A DNA stretch of 54,695 nt from positions 1-54,695 of the forward strand of contig CAKSWY010000018.1 of NCBI GenBank assembly GCA_934513685.1, written 5' to 3'. A program made the position numbers and the translations under genes. This document shows positions 25,401 through 33,067 of this stretch, in pieces. Every line of letters begins with the position of its first letter. The first letter of the stretch is position 1. The notes below the pieces were generated by a model. It worked only from the letters and a program-made list of their open reading frames with translations, had not been told where the DNA came from and searched no databases. This DNA comes from an uncultured Oscillospiraceae bacterium. Lineage in GTDB: Bacteria > Bacillota > Clostridia > Oscillospirales > Ruminococcaceae.

Positions 25401-25924
25401 CCGTGGGCTACGACCTGTACGTCAAGCTGCTGAATCAGGCCGTGGCCGCCGCCAAGGGCGAGGAGATCGCCCCGGATAAGAGCGACTGCCTCATCGACAT
25501 CTCGGTGGACGCCTACATTCCCGAGGGGTTCATCCCGGATGCGGCGGGCCGCATCGAGGCCTACAAGCGCATTGCCGCCATCCAGACGCCCGAGGACGCG
25601 GGCGACGTGCTGGATGAGCTGATCGACCGGTACGGCGACGTGCCCGACTGCGTGGCCGGCCTGGTGGATGTAAGCCTGGTGCGGGTCACCGCCGCCCGGG
25701 CTAAGGTGTACGAGATTGACCAGAAGGGCGACACCCTGCTGCTGTATTCGGACGACCTGAACCCCGTAAAGCTCCAGAGCGTGTTTGAGAAGCTGGGCAA
25801 GCGCATCAACCTGAGCGCCACCGCCAAGCCCTGCCTGACGGTGCGGGTGCGCCCCGACGAAAAGCCGCTGGACGTGCTGCGCATGACGCTGGAAGAGCTG
25901 GACCCCGGCAAGGCTGGGGCCTGA
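22448..25924 (+). CDS. mfd: transcription-repair coupling factor
   Basis: 1158 residues, normal full length. Removes RNA polymerase stalled at DNA lesions and recruits UvrA. UvrB-like module at residues 1-350 (VRGGILDLYPP, FWGDEIDTI), CarD-like RNA polymerase-interacting domain at about 490-550 (GDYVVHQNHGIGVYKGI), translocase with Walker A LLCGDVGVGKTE (about 640-650), DEEQ box VIIDEEQRFG (about 743), motif V/VI blocks through IRGRVGRSGRKAYAY and the C-terminal TRCF domain. ATG 22448 follows AAAGGAG. 77 nt after pth, probably one transcript. Confidence 0.97.
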   Translation: MPVLSDPFASLFSSTAEFARLEEGLSGPGVTALFGLPPAGRMALAVQLSRRLGRPLCVVTAGEAEASRAAADLQALGFSAAVFPARDLLLRPIEGAGREYEYRRLAVLGGLVGGRVDAVCVPAEGLLQFTVPKAEFCANTLTLKPGMEIPQKQLAARLFGAGYVRRDRVEGPGQFSVRGGILDLYPPDRDTPARLEFWGDEIDTIHAFDLLTQRRGDALEKVYLSPAREVLFGDATATAQALRDWLGGFKGKKKTSLAAAMAPELEQLDAGLVPENLDKYLPVRYPHPATLLDYFEDPLLILEAPGDIAEAQRATRFRRQEEQKGLLEAGVLAPGLDGYYLDLDWLYVQAGRCRTLVGDNFTRSLPDLKLKALVDVSCHALPSWNGEVPALLEDLEPLLKQGYCAAVLAGTQRAADGLAKDLANRGLKATANPQVLPSPGTVWVLPGHLTSGVQFPFARLALITGRRQGTSGDKAKQKAKKNKDALASLSDIQPGDYVVHQNHGIGVYKGIQRLEVQGVHKDYLTIQYDKGDNLFVPVTQLDLLSRYTAPGDEEKVKLSRLGSDVWVRTRTRVKKATEAIAQELVQLYARRRQARGFAFPEDNDWQRDFETRFDYDETDDQLTAAAEIKKDMEQPWPMDRLLCGDVGVGKTEVALRAAFKCVMGGKQCAILAPTTLLAWQHYNTALARMEPFQFRIGLLSRFRSAKQQKADLADLAKGSMDVIVGTHRLLSSDVHFKDLGLVIIDEEQRFGVKHKEKLKEAFVEVDMLTLSATPIPRTLNMAMSGIRDMSTIEEPPTERQPIETYVLEYDEGIVGEAIRKELARGGQVYYLHNRVESLDAAAARVAAMAPGARVATAHGKMGEEALSKVWQQLLDGEIDVLVCTTLIETGVDVRNCNTLIIEDADRMGLAQLYQIRGRVGRSGRKAYAYFTFRRDKVLTDLAAKRLSAIREFTSFGSGFRIAMRDLQIRGAGNLLGQSQHGHMEAVGYDLYVKLLNQAVAAAKGEEIAPDKSDCLIDISVDAYIPEGFIPDAAGRIEAYKRIAAIQTPEDAGDVLDELIDRYGDVPDCVAGLVDVSLVRVTAARAKVYEIDQKGDTLLLYSDDLNPVKLQSVFEKLGKRINLSATAKPCLTVRVRPDEKPLDVLRMTLEELDPGKAGA

Positions 25925-25929
25925 GCCGC

Positions 25930-25981
25930 GCCGGGTTTTCCACAAGTTGTGGTAAAAATGTGGAAAACCCGGCGGCGTTTT
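25930..25981 (+). terminator. terminator after mfd
   Basis: Perfect 15-bp stem GCCGGGTTTTCCACA / TGTGGAAAACCCGGC (25930-25944, 25959-25973) followed by a short T-run. The T-run is weak, so part of the transcription may continue into the lipoprotein gene. Confidence 0.7.
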
Positions 25982-26055
25982 CACAAATCCGCCTTATTCC
26001 TCTGCTATTCTGTGGGCAGTGATTTCCCATCATCTGTTATAAGGAGAAAATACCC

Positions 26056-27105
26056 ATGAAAAAACGCATCGCCGCCCTGGCGGCCTGCCTGGCGCTGGCC
26101 CTTACCGCCTGCGGCCAGCAAAAAGAAGCCCCCGCCACCGTGGGCACCATCGGCTCCGTGGACATTCCCGGCGGGGTGTACCAGCTGGCCCAGTTCAGCG
26201 CCTACGCCGAGGCCGACAGCCTCACCAGCGAGGACAACGTGCTCAAGGCCAAGCTGAATACGGACGGCGAGACCGTCACCGGCAAGGCCTACATTGCCGC
26301 CAAAACGCTGGAGGCGCTGGAGCGCTACGCCGCCGTGACCACCCGCTTTGACGAGCTGGGCGGCGCCCTCACCGAGGACGAGCTGACCCAGGCCCAGACC
26401 CAGACCGACAACACCTGGGCCAGTTACAGCGACCTGTACGAGAAGAACGGCATCGATCAGGAAAGCCTGCTGGCCTACACCCAGGCCAGCTACAAGGCCA
26501 GCGACCTGCTGGAGATGCTGTACGGCGAAACCGGCGCCGAGCCGGTGAGCGACGAACAGCTCACCGCCTTTCTGGCCCAGAACAGCGCCGAGGGCCGGGG
26601 CGCGCTGCTGCCCATGGCCGACACCGCCAATGGTTCCTTCCCCGGCAGCGACGACATCGCCCAGATCAAGGCCGCGGCCGAACAGCTGAAAACCGATGTG
26701 GAAAGCGGCGACACGCTGGAGGCTGCCGCCGCCAAGGCCCTGCCGGGGGTGCTGTCGCTGCTGGGCACCACCTACACCGACGGAATGCTGGGCCAGTACG
26801 TGGGCAGCTACACCTTCCTGGCTTCGGATCTGGACTATTACGGCGACACCGTGAAGAGCGCCATTCTGGGTGCTCAGCCCGGCCAGGTGACGGCGGTGGA
26901 GATGGGCCTGAGCATGATGGTGTTCCAGGCCGGTGAAAAGCCCACCGCCCAGGGCCTGACCGCCAACGACCGCCGGTCCGCCCTGGCCGAGATGAAGGGG
27001 GACGAGCTGGATGAGCAGCTGGCCCAGCTGGGCGCACAGCTGACCCACAGCCTGGACGAGAGCGCCATGAAGTACTACAACCCCAAAAACATTGCCGTAA
27101 ACTGA
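26056..27105 (+). CDS. foldase-like lipoprotein (PrsA/SurA N-terminal type)
   Basis: 349 residues. Signal peptide with lipobox LTAC (Cys19). After it comes VGTIGSVDIPGGVYQLAQFSAY, resembling the opening of SurA/PrsA-type foldases, and a helical body. I do not see a clear PpiC rotamase motif, so it may be only a chaperone-like trigger domain. Position supports the call: in Bacillus and many Clostridia a peptidyl-prolyl isomerase/foldase follows mfd. It would sit outside the cell and help exported proteins fold. The stop is 11 nt before the LOG gene, so the two are an operon. Confidence 0.6.
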   Translation: MKKRIAALAACLALALTACGQQKEAPATVGTIGSVDIPGGVYQLAQFSAYAEADSLTSEDNVLKAKLNTDGETVTGKAYIAAKTLEALERYAAVTTRFDELGGALTEDELTQAQTQTDNTWASYSDLYEKNGIDQESLLAYTQASYKASDLLEMLYGETGAEPVSDEQLTAFLAQNSAEGRGALLPMADTANGSFPGSDDIAQIKAAAEQLKTDVESGDTLEAAAAKALPGVLSLLGTTYTDGMLGQYVGSYTFLASDLDYYGDTVKSAILGAQPGQVTAVEMGLSMMVFQAGEKPTAQGLTANDRRSALAEMKGDELDEQLAQLGAQLTHSLDESAMKYYNPKNIAVN

Positions 27106-27116
27106 GAGGAACCTGC

Positions 27117-27653
27117 ATGAACATCACCGTATACCTGGGGGCTTTCGGCGGCAGTGACCCCGCCTTTGCCGCCGCTGTGGACGAGCTTGGCACCTGGATC
27201 GGCGAAAACGGGCACAGCCTGGTTTACGGCGGCTCCGAAACCGGGCTGATGGGCCGCCTGGCCCTGAGCGCCCTGGCCGCCGGGGCCGAAGTGACCGGCG
27301 TGGAACCCCGCTTTTTTGTGGAGCAGGAGGTTCAGTGCGACCAGCTGACCCGGCTGATCGTCACCGAGGATATGCCCCAGCGCAAGGCCAAAATGATCGA
27401 GCTTGGGCAGGCGTTCATCGCCATGCCCGGCGGCACCGGCACGCTGGAGGAGATCAGCGAGGTGATGTCGCTGGTGTCGCTGAAAAAGCTGGACGCGCCC
27501 TGCATCCTGTACAATCTGGACGGCTACTACGACAGCCTGAAGGCCCTGCTGGACCGCATGATCGCCGCCGGGCTTTCCACCCCCGAGCGGCAGAAGGGCA
27601 TCTATTTTGCCCGCAGCCTGGCCGAGATCGAGGAGATTCTGGGGCGGGCCTGA
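27117..27653 (+). CDS. LOG family protein (TIGR00730 type)
   Basis: 178 residues. Rossmann-like fold with GGSETGLMG and the signature PGGTGTLEEISEV, whose Glu is catalytic in the family. LOG proteins hydrolyse nucleoside 5'-monophosphates to base and ribose 5-phosphate (cytokinin-activating activity in plants); in bacteria the physiological substrate is mostly unknown. AGAGGAA precedes the ATG, 11 nt after the lipoprotein stop. Confidence 0.88.
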   Translation: MNITVYLGAFGGSDPAFAAAVDELGTWIGENGHSLVYGGSETGLMGRLALSALAAGAEVTGVEPRFFVEQEVQCDQLTRLIVTEDMPQRKAKMIELGQAFIAMPGGTGTLEEISEVMSLVSLKKLDAPCILYNLDGYYDSLKALLDRMIAAGLSTPERQKGIYFARSLAEIEEILGRA

Positions 27654-27675
27654 GGGCGCGGTCTAAGGTCGAGCA

Positions 27676-27722
27676 GGTGAAGCCTTCCCCTCGAGGGGAA
27701 GCCAAGATTTCGCGGCGGCAAA
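27676..27722. repeat. dispersed palindromic repeat, half copy
   Basis: Core CTTCCCCTCGAGGGGAAG (27684-27701) 30 nt after the LOG stop, without the CCACCTCATC box. Confidence 0.7.
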
Positions 27723-27741
27723 GTATTCCCGCAAACAACAA

Positions 27742-27793
27742 ACGCGTGCGGCAGGGCTTCCGGTTTTGGGAAGCACCTGCTGCGCGCGTTTTT
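27742..27793 (+). terminator. terminator after the LOG gene
   Basis: Long hairpin (ACGCG-x-GC-x-GCAGG-x-CTTCC with GGAAG-x-CCTGC-x-GC-x-CGCGT) ending in a T-run at 27789-27793, lying 14 nt past the half-copy repeat. Confidence 0.75.
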
Positions 27794-27834
27794 GCTGTAT
27801 CTGCTGTTTTTGTCGGAGCTGCGGCGCACCCGCC

Positions 27835-28377
27835 TCAGGGCACAAAGCTGTCCCCCAAAAAGGCGCAGGCCACCGCGATGCATTTGGTCATCTGATCCGA
27901 GGGGCGAATGCGCTTGTCCTCGCTGAGGGTCAGCACCGCGCCCACCACATCTCCCGCCGCCAGAATGGGCGCGGCAGCCAGAATGTGCCGGGCCGCCTCC
28001 TCACAGGGAAACACCGCGTCCTCCGGGTGGCCGTTGTAGGCGTAGGGGCTGCGGCTCTCCATCATGCGCTCCAGCGGCAGGCTCACCCGCCGGTCGGCAT
28101 AGTCCCGCTTGCCGGGGCCGGCCGCCGCCAGAATGTGGTCCCGGTCGCAGATGAGGGCGGTGCAGCCCAACGCCCTGGCCAGCGCCTCTGCGTACTGGGC
28201 CGCCAGGCGGCTCACCTCGCCCATGGGGGAATACTTTTTGAACACCACCTCGCCGTCGCCGGTGGTGAAGATCTCCAGCGGGTCGCCCTCCCGGATGCGC
28301 TGGGTGCGTCGGATCTCCTTGGGGATGACCACCCGCCCGAGGTCGTCAATGCGGCGTACAATGCCGGTTGCTTTCAT
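27835..28377 (-). CDS. spoVT: stage V sporulation protein T
   Basis: 180 residues from ATG 28377 (GGAGAG upstream). The N-terminal 50 residues (MKATGIVRRIDDLGRVVIPK...) are an AbrB/SpoVT swapped-hairpin DNA-binding domain; the rest is a GAF-like domain (LARALGCTALICDRDHILAAAG ... GDVVGAVLTLS). Length matches B. subtilis SpoVT (178). In Bacillus it tunes sigma-G genes in the forespore, and spoVT lies just after mfd; here it is in the same neighbourhood but on the opposite strand. Its presence suggests sporulation or a recent spore-forming ancestor, though SpoVT-like proteins also persist in non-sporulating gut Clostridia. Confidence 0.93.
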   Translation of the reverse strand: MKATGIVRRIDDLGRVVIPKEIRRTQRIREGDPLEIFTTGDGEVVFKKYSPMGEVSRLAAQYAEALARALGCTALICDRDHILAAAGPGKRDYADRRVSLPLERMMESRSPYAYNGHPEDAVFPCEEAARHILAAAPILAAGDVVGAVLTLSEDKRIRPSDQMTKCIAVACAFLGDSFVP

Positions 28378-28470
28378 ACCCGTTCTCTCCTTTGTGTTCA
28401 GAGTATATGTAGTGTTTCCCTGAACTTCCAGGTTATGCACGCGGACCCTGTGCACCGGCGGCAAATCGCT

Positions 28471-28851
28471 TTACACCGTGATCTCCACCAGCGCGCCCTC
28501 CGGCCCGGCCACACAGCTTTCGTAGTAGCCATCGCCGGTGGTGCGCGGGCCGCTGACCACTTCATAGCCCGCCGCCTTCAGCCGGGCGGTCAGGTCGTCC
28601 ACGTCCTCTTTGCTGCCCACCGAGAAGGCCAGATGGGCGAAGCCGACCGCCGGGGCCCCGGCCCTGTCTGAAAGGCCCGGCCGGGTCATGATCTCCAGCC
28701 GCGCACCCCCCTCAAAGGTGAGGAAGTAGGAGCGGAAGTCCGTGGTCCGGTTGTGGTATTCCGCGCCGGCCTGCGCGCCGAACCAGCGGGTGAAGAACTC
28801 TTTTGCGGCCTCCAGGTCGCGCACATACAGCGCTGCGTGTTCGATTTTCAT
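28471..28851 (-). CDS. VOC family protein (glyoxalase-like)
   Basis: 126 residues, one pair of beta-alpha-beta-beta-beta modules: MKIEHAALYVRDLEAAKEFF ... then HLAFSVGSKEDVDDLTARL ... GALVEITV. His5, Glu/Glu near the ends of each module fit a divalent metal site. The family includes glyoxalase I, fosfomycin- and bleomycin-resistance proteins and dioxygenases; no specific function can be assigned. 94 nt upstream of spoVT on the same strand. The SD before ATG 28851 is weak. Confidence 0.82.
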   Translation of the reverse strand: MKIEHAALYVRDLEAAKEFFTRWFGAQAGAEYHNRTTDFRSYFLTFEGGARLEIMTRPGLSDRAGAPAVGFAHLAFSVGSKEDVDDLTARLKAAGYEVVSGPRTTGDGYYESCVAGPEGALVEITV

Positions 28852-29184
28852 GGCGGTTTGCGAGGCAGGGAAGCCGAGCGGCCTTTTTCGTGGGGCCGTG
28901 CGGCCCTGCCCATTTCTCCTTTCCGGGTTTGTTGCCTTCATCATACCCGGTTTGCCCCCGGGCTGCAAGGAGGCCGCCGGGCGGTGCGCCGCACCCGTTC
29001 TTTTTTGCGCAGGGCGGCCTCCTGCCGCGGCAGCATTCCGGCCCAGCGCGCAAAAAAGCACACAGGTACGCACCCCCGTGTTTTTTATGACAAATGTTCT
29101 GAAGTGTCGCATTATAATTGACATATGCCCCAAACTCAGGTAAGCTGAAAGAAAACCGCTTGCAGCCAACAGGAGGGAACGCCC
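28852..29184. promoter_or_regulatory. 333-bp divergent intergenic region
   Basis: Plus strand: TATAAT at 29113-29118 with ATGACA at 29087-29092 (20 bp, or 17 bp to an overlapping CATTAT), a weak promoter for the DUF134 gene. GC-rich otherwise; no gene or hairpin with T-run seen. Confidence 0.35.
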
Positions 29185-29934
29185 ATGCCCCGGCCCGCGA
29201 AATGCCGCAGAGTCTGTCATTACCCCAAAACCGCCGCCTTTTCTCCGGCCCCGGTGGCGGAGCTTCGCCCCCCGGTGTTTTTGACCGTGGACGAATACGA
29301 GGCCATCCGGCTGATCGACACCGAGGGCTTCTCGCAGGAGCAGTGCAGCCAGAGCATGGAGATCGCCCGCACCACGGTGCAGAAAATTTACGAGAGCGCC
29401 CGCAAAAAGCTGGCCGTGATGCTGGTGGAGGGCCGCCCGCTGCAAATCGAGGGCGGCGCGTTCCGCCTGTGCGACGGCCAGGGTGCGCCCTGCAATTGCC
29501 CCGGCTGCTACAAGCGGCAGATTGGTGCCCAATACAAAAAGCCAGAAGGAGAACAGGTTATGAGAATCGCAATTCCCTACGAAAACGGTCAGGTGTTCCA
29601 GCATTTCGGCCACACCCAGCAGTTCAAGATCTACGACACCGACGGGGAGACCGTCACCGCCAGCCAGATCGTGGACACCGAGGGCCAGGGCCACGGTGCG
29701 CTGGCCGGTCTGCTCAGCGCCCTGCAGGTGAACGCACTGGTGTGCGGCGGCATCGGCGAGGGGGCCAAGAGCGCCCTGGCGGCCGCGAACATCCGCCTGT
29801 ACGGCGGCGTGTGCGGCGAAGCCGACACTGCGGCCAGCGCCCTGCTGGCGGGCCTGCTGGAGTACGACCCCGCCGCCCACTGCGCCGGTCACGGCGAGGG
29901 CGGCAGCTGCAGCGGCCATTGCGGCCGGCACTGA
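29185..29934 (+). CDS. DUF134 - NifX/NifB-like (FeMo-co-binding) fusion protein
   Basis: 249 residues, two domains. Residues 1-105 are DUF134: MPRPAKCRRVCHYP, then a sigma-like helix-turn-helix (TVDEYEAIRLIDTEGFSQEQCSQSM) and a Cys-rich end (CNCPGCYK). Residues 130-230 are a dinitrogenase iron-molybdenum cofactor-binding fold (MRIAIPYENGQVFQHFGHTQQF ... GGIGEGAKSAL). The tail is His/Cys/Gly-rich, which would bind metal. No nif genes are near, and such proteins are common in non-fixing anaerobes, often next to Fe-S ATPases. Likely a metal- or redox-linked regulator (inference). SD AGGAGG. The internal ATG at the domain joint could give a separate short product. Confidence 0.82.
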   Translation: MPRPAKCRRVCHYPKTAAFSPAPVAELRPPVFLTVDEYEAIRLIDTEGFSQEQCSQSMEIARTTVQKIYESARKKLAVMLVEGRPLQIEGGAFRLCDGQGAPCNCPGCYKRQIGAQYKKPEGEQVMRIAIPYENGQVFQHFGHTQQFKIYDTDGETVTASQIVDTEGQGHGALAGLLSALQVNALVCGGIGEGAKSALAAANIRLYGGVCGEADTAASALLAGLLEYDPAAHCAGHGEGGSCSGHCGRH

Positions 29935-29963
29935 CCGCGTCTTTTTTTACCCTCTTATCCTGT

Positions 29964-30010
29964 AAAAAACGCCCCGGCGCTGGTTCTTTTTGGCCCGTCG
30001 GGGCGTTTTT
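29964..30010 (+). terminator. terminator after the DUF134-NifX gene
   Basis: AAAAACGCCCCG / CGGGGCGTTTTT hairpin with a T-rich tail, about 30 nt past the stop. Confidence 0.85.
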
Positions 30011-30121
30011 GTCTGGCCCTCCTGTCAACTTTTGCGCCCGGTTTTGTTCGACGGGGCTTCTGCGCCGTGTTAAAGTGGCAAAAGCACGCATTTCAACATA
30101 CCATTCAGGAGGGTTATTCTC

Positions 30122-30181
30122 ATGCAGCCTGACCGCACCATCGCCGAAGCCGGGTTCACCTGCGAGCTGGAGTCCGCGTAA
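30122..30181 (+). CDS. possible small protein, 19 residues
   Basis: ATG-to-TAA frame MQPDRTIAEAGFTCELESA. The reason to note it is the strong ribosome-binding site AGGAGGG 8 nt before the ATG, and that it stands alone between two good terminators (ending 30010 and starting 30216), so any transcript here would carry only this frame. No homology recognised. It could be the remnant of a larger gene; the sequence after the stop does not continue in another frame in a convincing way. No clear promoter (TTCGAC-17-TTAAAG at best). Confidence 0.35.
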   Translation: MQPDRTIAEAGFTCELESA

Positions 30182-30215
30182 GCGGCCAACTGCCTGCAAT
30201 AAAGCCAGTCACAAC

Positions 30216-30282
30216 AAAAAATCCCCCGATGCACCGGGCCGTTTCATGCCGAAACAGCCCCGCATCGGGGGATCGTTTTTTT
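30216..30282. terminator. bidirectional terminator
   Basis: ATCCCCCGATGC (30221-30232) pairs with GCATCGGGGGAT (30262-30273), with a nested inner stem, T-run on the plus strand and A-run on the other side. It serves the small frame (plus) and the rlmA gene (minus, stop at 30332). Confidence 0.85.
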
Positions 30283-30331
30283 GATTGCCGGTTCTGCGCA
30301 AACGGCGGCACAAAGGCCCGCGTGAAGCGCT

Positions 30332-31180
30332 TCAGCCCTGCTTGCGGTAGGTGACAAACCGGAACTCGATCTCGGTTTGCAGCACCTCCAGCTTTGCCAG
30401 CCGCTCGGCCCCTTCCTTCGGGGTTTTCCAATAGTAGGGCGTCATGGCAAACAGGTCCTGAATGGCCCCGCCCTCCAGCCGGATCGTGCCCTGCACGGCC
30501 CGCTCATCCTCCCGCACAAAACCCGGGTACTCCACCGGGCGGCAGGGGTTTTCGTAGGGGGTGTCGTACAGCACCTGCTTTAAGCCGAACAGGTGCCGGG
30601 GGCCGGGCACCGCGTACACCAGCGCCCCGCCGGGGGCCAGCACCCGCAGAAATTCCTCCCGCGCCATGGGGGAGAAGATGTTCAGAAGCACATCCGCCCA
30701 GCCATCGGCCACCGGGGCGGCAAAGCTGCCCGCCACGGCAAAGGCCGCCTCGGGCTGGGCCTTGGCGGCCAGCCGCACCGCCGGTTTGGAGAGGTCGTAT
30801 CCGGCCATCTCCGGGTACAGGCCCGCGGCCGTCAGGGCGGCGGCCGCCTGCCGGCTGTACCAGCCCTCGCCGCAGCCTGCGTCCAGAATGTGCGGGCTGT
30901 GGGGGTCCCGGGCGGTTTGGGCCAGGGCAAGGCAAAGCTCGCCCAGCGCCGCGCCGAAGGGGCCATAGTGCCCCGCCTGCAAAAAGCGGCGGCGGGCGGC
31001 CACCATCTCTTTATTGTCGCCGGGGTCCTTGGCGCGGCGGGCGTTCACGGGCAGCAGGTTCACATAGCCCTCCGCCGCCTGGTCAAAGCTGTGGCCGGCG
31101 GGGCAGCGCAGGCTGCGCCCCACCGCCAGCAGCGGCCCCTTGCACAGCGGGCAGCGAAAGGCCGAAAACGCCCGGCTCAT
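30332..31180 (-). CDS. 23S rRNA (guanine-N1)-methyltransferase, RlmA family
   Basis: 282 residues. N-terminal zinc ribbon with Cys10, Cys13, Cys26 and His30 (RCPLCKG ... RCPAGHSFD), then the family segment EGYVNLLPVNARRAKDPGDNKEMVAARRRFL, and a class I SAM fold (ILDAGCGEGWYSR; LLNIFSPMAREEFLRVLAPGG). It methylates N1 of a guanine in helix 35 of 23S rRNA (G745 or G748 type); RlmA(I) and RlmA(II) cannot be separated by eye. The ATG overlaps the stop of the DEAD-box gene by 4 nt. Confidence 0.9.
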   Translation of the reverse strand: MSRAFSAFRCPLCKGPLLAVGRSLRCPAGHSFDQAAEGYVNLLPVNARRAKDPGDNKEMVAARRRFLQAGHYGPFGAALGELCLALAQTARDPHSPHILDAGCGEGWYSRQAAAALTAAGLYPEMAGYDLSKPAVRLAAKAQPEAAFAVAGSFAAPVADGWADVLLNIFSPMAREEFLRVLAPGGALVYAVPGPRHLFGLKQVLYDTPYENPCRPVEYPGFVREDERAVQGTIRLEGGAIQDLFAMTPYYWKTPKEGAERLAKLEVLQTEIEFRFVTYRKQG

Positions 31181-32982
31181 TCCTCGCCGTCCCCTTCAAT
31201 GGGGGCGGTGACGCCGCCGTGGCTTTGAATGTACTCTTCAAAGCTGGCGAACTTCTGGGCGGGCGGGCGGCGGCTGATCAGCAGCAGACCCGGATCCTCC
31301 TCGGCCTTTTTGCCCCGGCTGCGGGCCGGGCGCTGGGCCGGCTGGGGCCGCTCGGCTTTGGGGGGCTGGGCGGCGGCGCGCTGGGCGCGGGGCGCGGTCT
31401 CCCGCTCCGGCCGCTGGGGGGCCTGCTGGCCCTTCTGGGCGTTCTGTTTGGGCTGGCGCTGAGGCTGCTGGCCCTTCTTGGGCTGCTGGGGCTGGGCGGG
31501 CTTTTGCTGGCGCTGGGGCTGCTGGCCGCGCTTTTGCTCCTGCTTTTGCTGAGGCTGGGCGGGCTTTTGGCCCTTGGCGGCCTGCTGGTTCTGGCCCTGC
31601 GCCTGCTGGCCGGGCTGCTGGGCGGCCGCAGCGGCCCGATGGCGGCGGCGGCGGCGCTTGGCGCTGGCCGAAAGGGCCTCGCCCTGGGCGGGCTGGCCCT
31701 GGTTTGCCTTGCCCTGGGCGGGCTGAGGCTGAGACGGTTTCTTCTCTTCCACGATGGGTTCCTCGTTTCTTTGGGTCTGGGCGGCGGGGGCCTGAGGCCG
31801 CAGCCGGGCCCCGCGGGGCGGCCGGGGGGCCGGAGGCGGGGCAGGCTCGTTGGCCGCCGCAATGAAGGGGTGATCGGTCACCCGGGTGAGTTTTTTTCGG
31901 ATGAGCTTTTCGATGCCCGCCAGATACTCCTGCTCTTCAGGGCAGCAGAAGCTGATGGCCACGCCGCTTTTGCCCGCCCGGGCCGTGCGGCCGATGCGGT
32001 GCACGTAGGTTTCGGGCACCTCGGGCAGGTCAAAGTTGATCACATGGCTCAGCTCGTTGATGTCGATGCCGCGGGCCGCAATGTCGGTGGCCACCAGCAC
32101 CCGGGTGCTGCCGTTTTTAAAGCCTTCCAGCGCGGCAACCCGGGCCGACTGGCTCTTGTTGCCGTGAATGGCGGCGGCGCTCACCCCGGCGCGGGTCAGG
32201 TCCTTGGCAATGCGGTCCGCCCCATGCTTGGTGCGGCTGAACACCAGCGCCCCGGGTACGCCGCCCTCGGTGAGCAGCCAGGCCAGCAGGCGGCGCTTGT
32301 CCGCCTTGCACACGGGGTACAGGGTCTGCTCAATGCGGTCCACGGTGCTGGAGGGCGGGTCCACCTTGACGGTGACGGGCCGGTGCAGGAAGCTGTCGGC
32401 CAGCTGCTCGATCTCTTTGGGCATGGTGGCGCTGAACATCAGGTTCTGGCGCTGGGCGGGCAGCTTGGCCATCACCCGCTTCACGTCGTGCACAAAGCCC
32501 ATGTCCAGCATCCGGTCGGCCTCGTCCAGCACGAAGATCTCCACGCCGGACAGGTCCGCCAGCCCCTGACCGATCAGGTCGTTCAGGCGGCCGGGGCAGG
32601 CGATGAGCACGTCCACCCCTTTGGCCAGAGCCGCGGCCTGGGGGGCCTGGCCCACGCCGCCGAACACCACGGTGTGGCGGATGGAGGTGTATTTGCCCAG
32701 CTGGGCAAAGCTCTCACCGATCTGCAAAGCCAGCTCCCGCGTGGGGGTAAGCACCAGCGCCCGCACCTGGCTGCGGGCCGGGCGGCGGGCCGCCAGCAGC
32801 TGCAGCATGGGCAGGGCAAAGGCGGCGGTTTTGCCGGTTCCGGTCTGGGCACAGCCCAGCAGGTCCCGGCCCTCCAGCACCGGCGGAATGGCCTTGGCCT
32901 GAATGGGCGAAGGCTGGGTGTAGCCCTGCTCTTCCACGGCGCGCAGAAGGGGGCGGGTAAGGGAAAGTTCACTGAAATTCAT
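31177..32982 (-). CDS. DEAD-box RNA helicase with long basic low-complexity tail
   Basis: 601 residues. Q motif (YTQPSPIQAKAIP), Walker A (CAQTGTGKTAA), PTREL, DEAD (VLDEADRMLD), SAT (FSATMP) and HRIGRTARAG give a complete helicase core over residues 1-365. Residues about 390-560 are made nearly only of Q, K, P, R, A and G with repeated QQPQRQ-like units, a disordered RNA-binding tail as in RhlE/CshA types. Expected to unwind RNA in ribosome assembly or decay; the coupled rlmA gene points to ribosome work. Confidence 0.93.
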   Translation of the reverse strand: MNFSELSLTRPLLRAVEEQGYTQPSPIQAKAIPPVLEGRDLLGCAQTGTGKTAAFALPMLQLLAARRPARSQVRALVLTPTRELALQIGESFAQLGKYTSIRHTVVFGGVGQAPQAAALAKGVDVLIACPGRLNDLIGQGLADLSGVEIFVLDEADRMLDMGFVHDVKRVMAKLPAQRQNLMFSATMPKEIEQLADSFLHRPVTVKVDPPSSTVDRIEQTLYPVCKADKRRLLAWLLTEGGVPGALVFSRTKHGADRIAKDLTRAGVSAAAIHGNKSQSARVAALEGFKNGSTRVLVATDIAARGIDINELSHVINFDLPEVPETYVHRIGRTARAGKSGVAISFCCPEEQEYLAGIEKLIRKKLTRVTDHPFIAAANEPAPPPAPRPPRGARLRPQAPAAQTQRNEEPIVEEKKPSQPQPAQGKANQGQPAQGEALSASAKRRRRRHRAAAAAQQPGQQAQGQNQQAAKGQKPAQPQQKQEQKRGQQPQRQQKPAQPQQPKKGQQPQRQPKQNAQKGQQAPQRPERETAPRAQRAAAQPPKAERPQPAQRPARSRGKKAEEDPGLLLISRRPPAQKFASFEEYIQSHGGVTAPIEGDGEE

Positions 32983-33067
32983 AGATGATGCTGCTCATTC
33001 CTGCGGGGAATGCCCCGCTGTGTAGTGGGTATTCCTCCGCCGGGCTGGGCGGAGCATATACGATTTT

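Noticed and set aside
22292..25984. A 1230-codon open frame opposite mfd
   Set aside because: Shadow of the mfd codon pattern; repeated HLQ/GGG-type composition and no recognisable domain.
29185..29934. Nitrogen fixation function for the NifX-like protein
   Set aside because: No nif structural or cofactor genes nearby; the DUF134 fusion type is common in anaerobes that do not fix nitrogen.
30394..32988. An 864-codon frame opposite rlmA and the DEAD-box gene
   Set aside because: It crosses two real coding regions and owes its length to the repeat-rich tail of the helicase.
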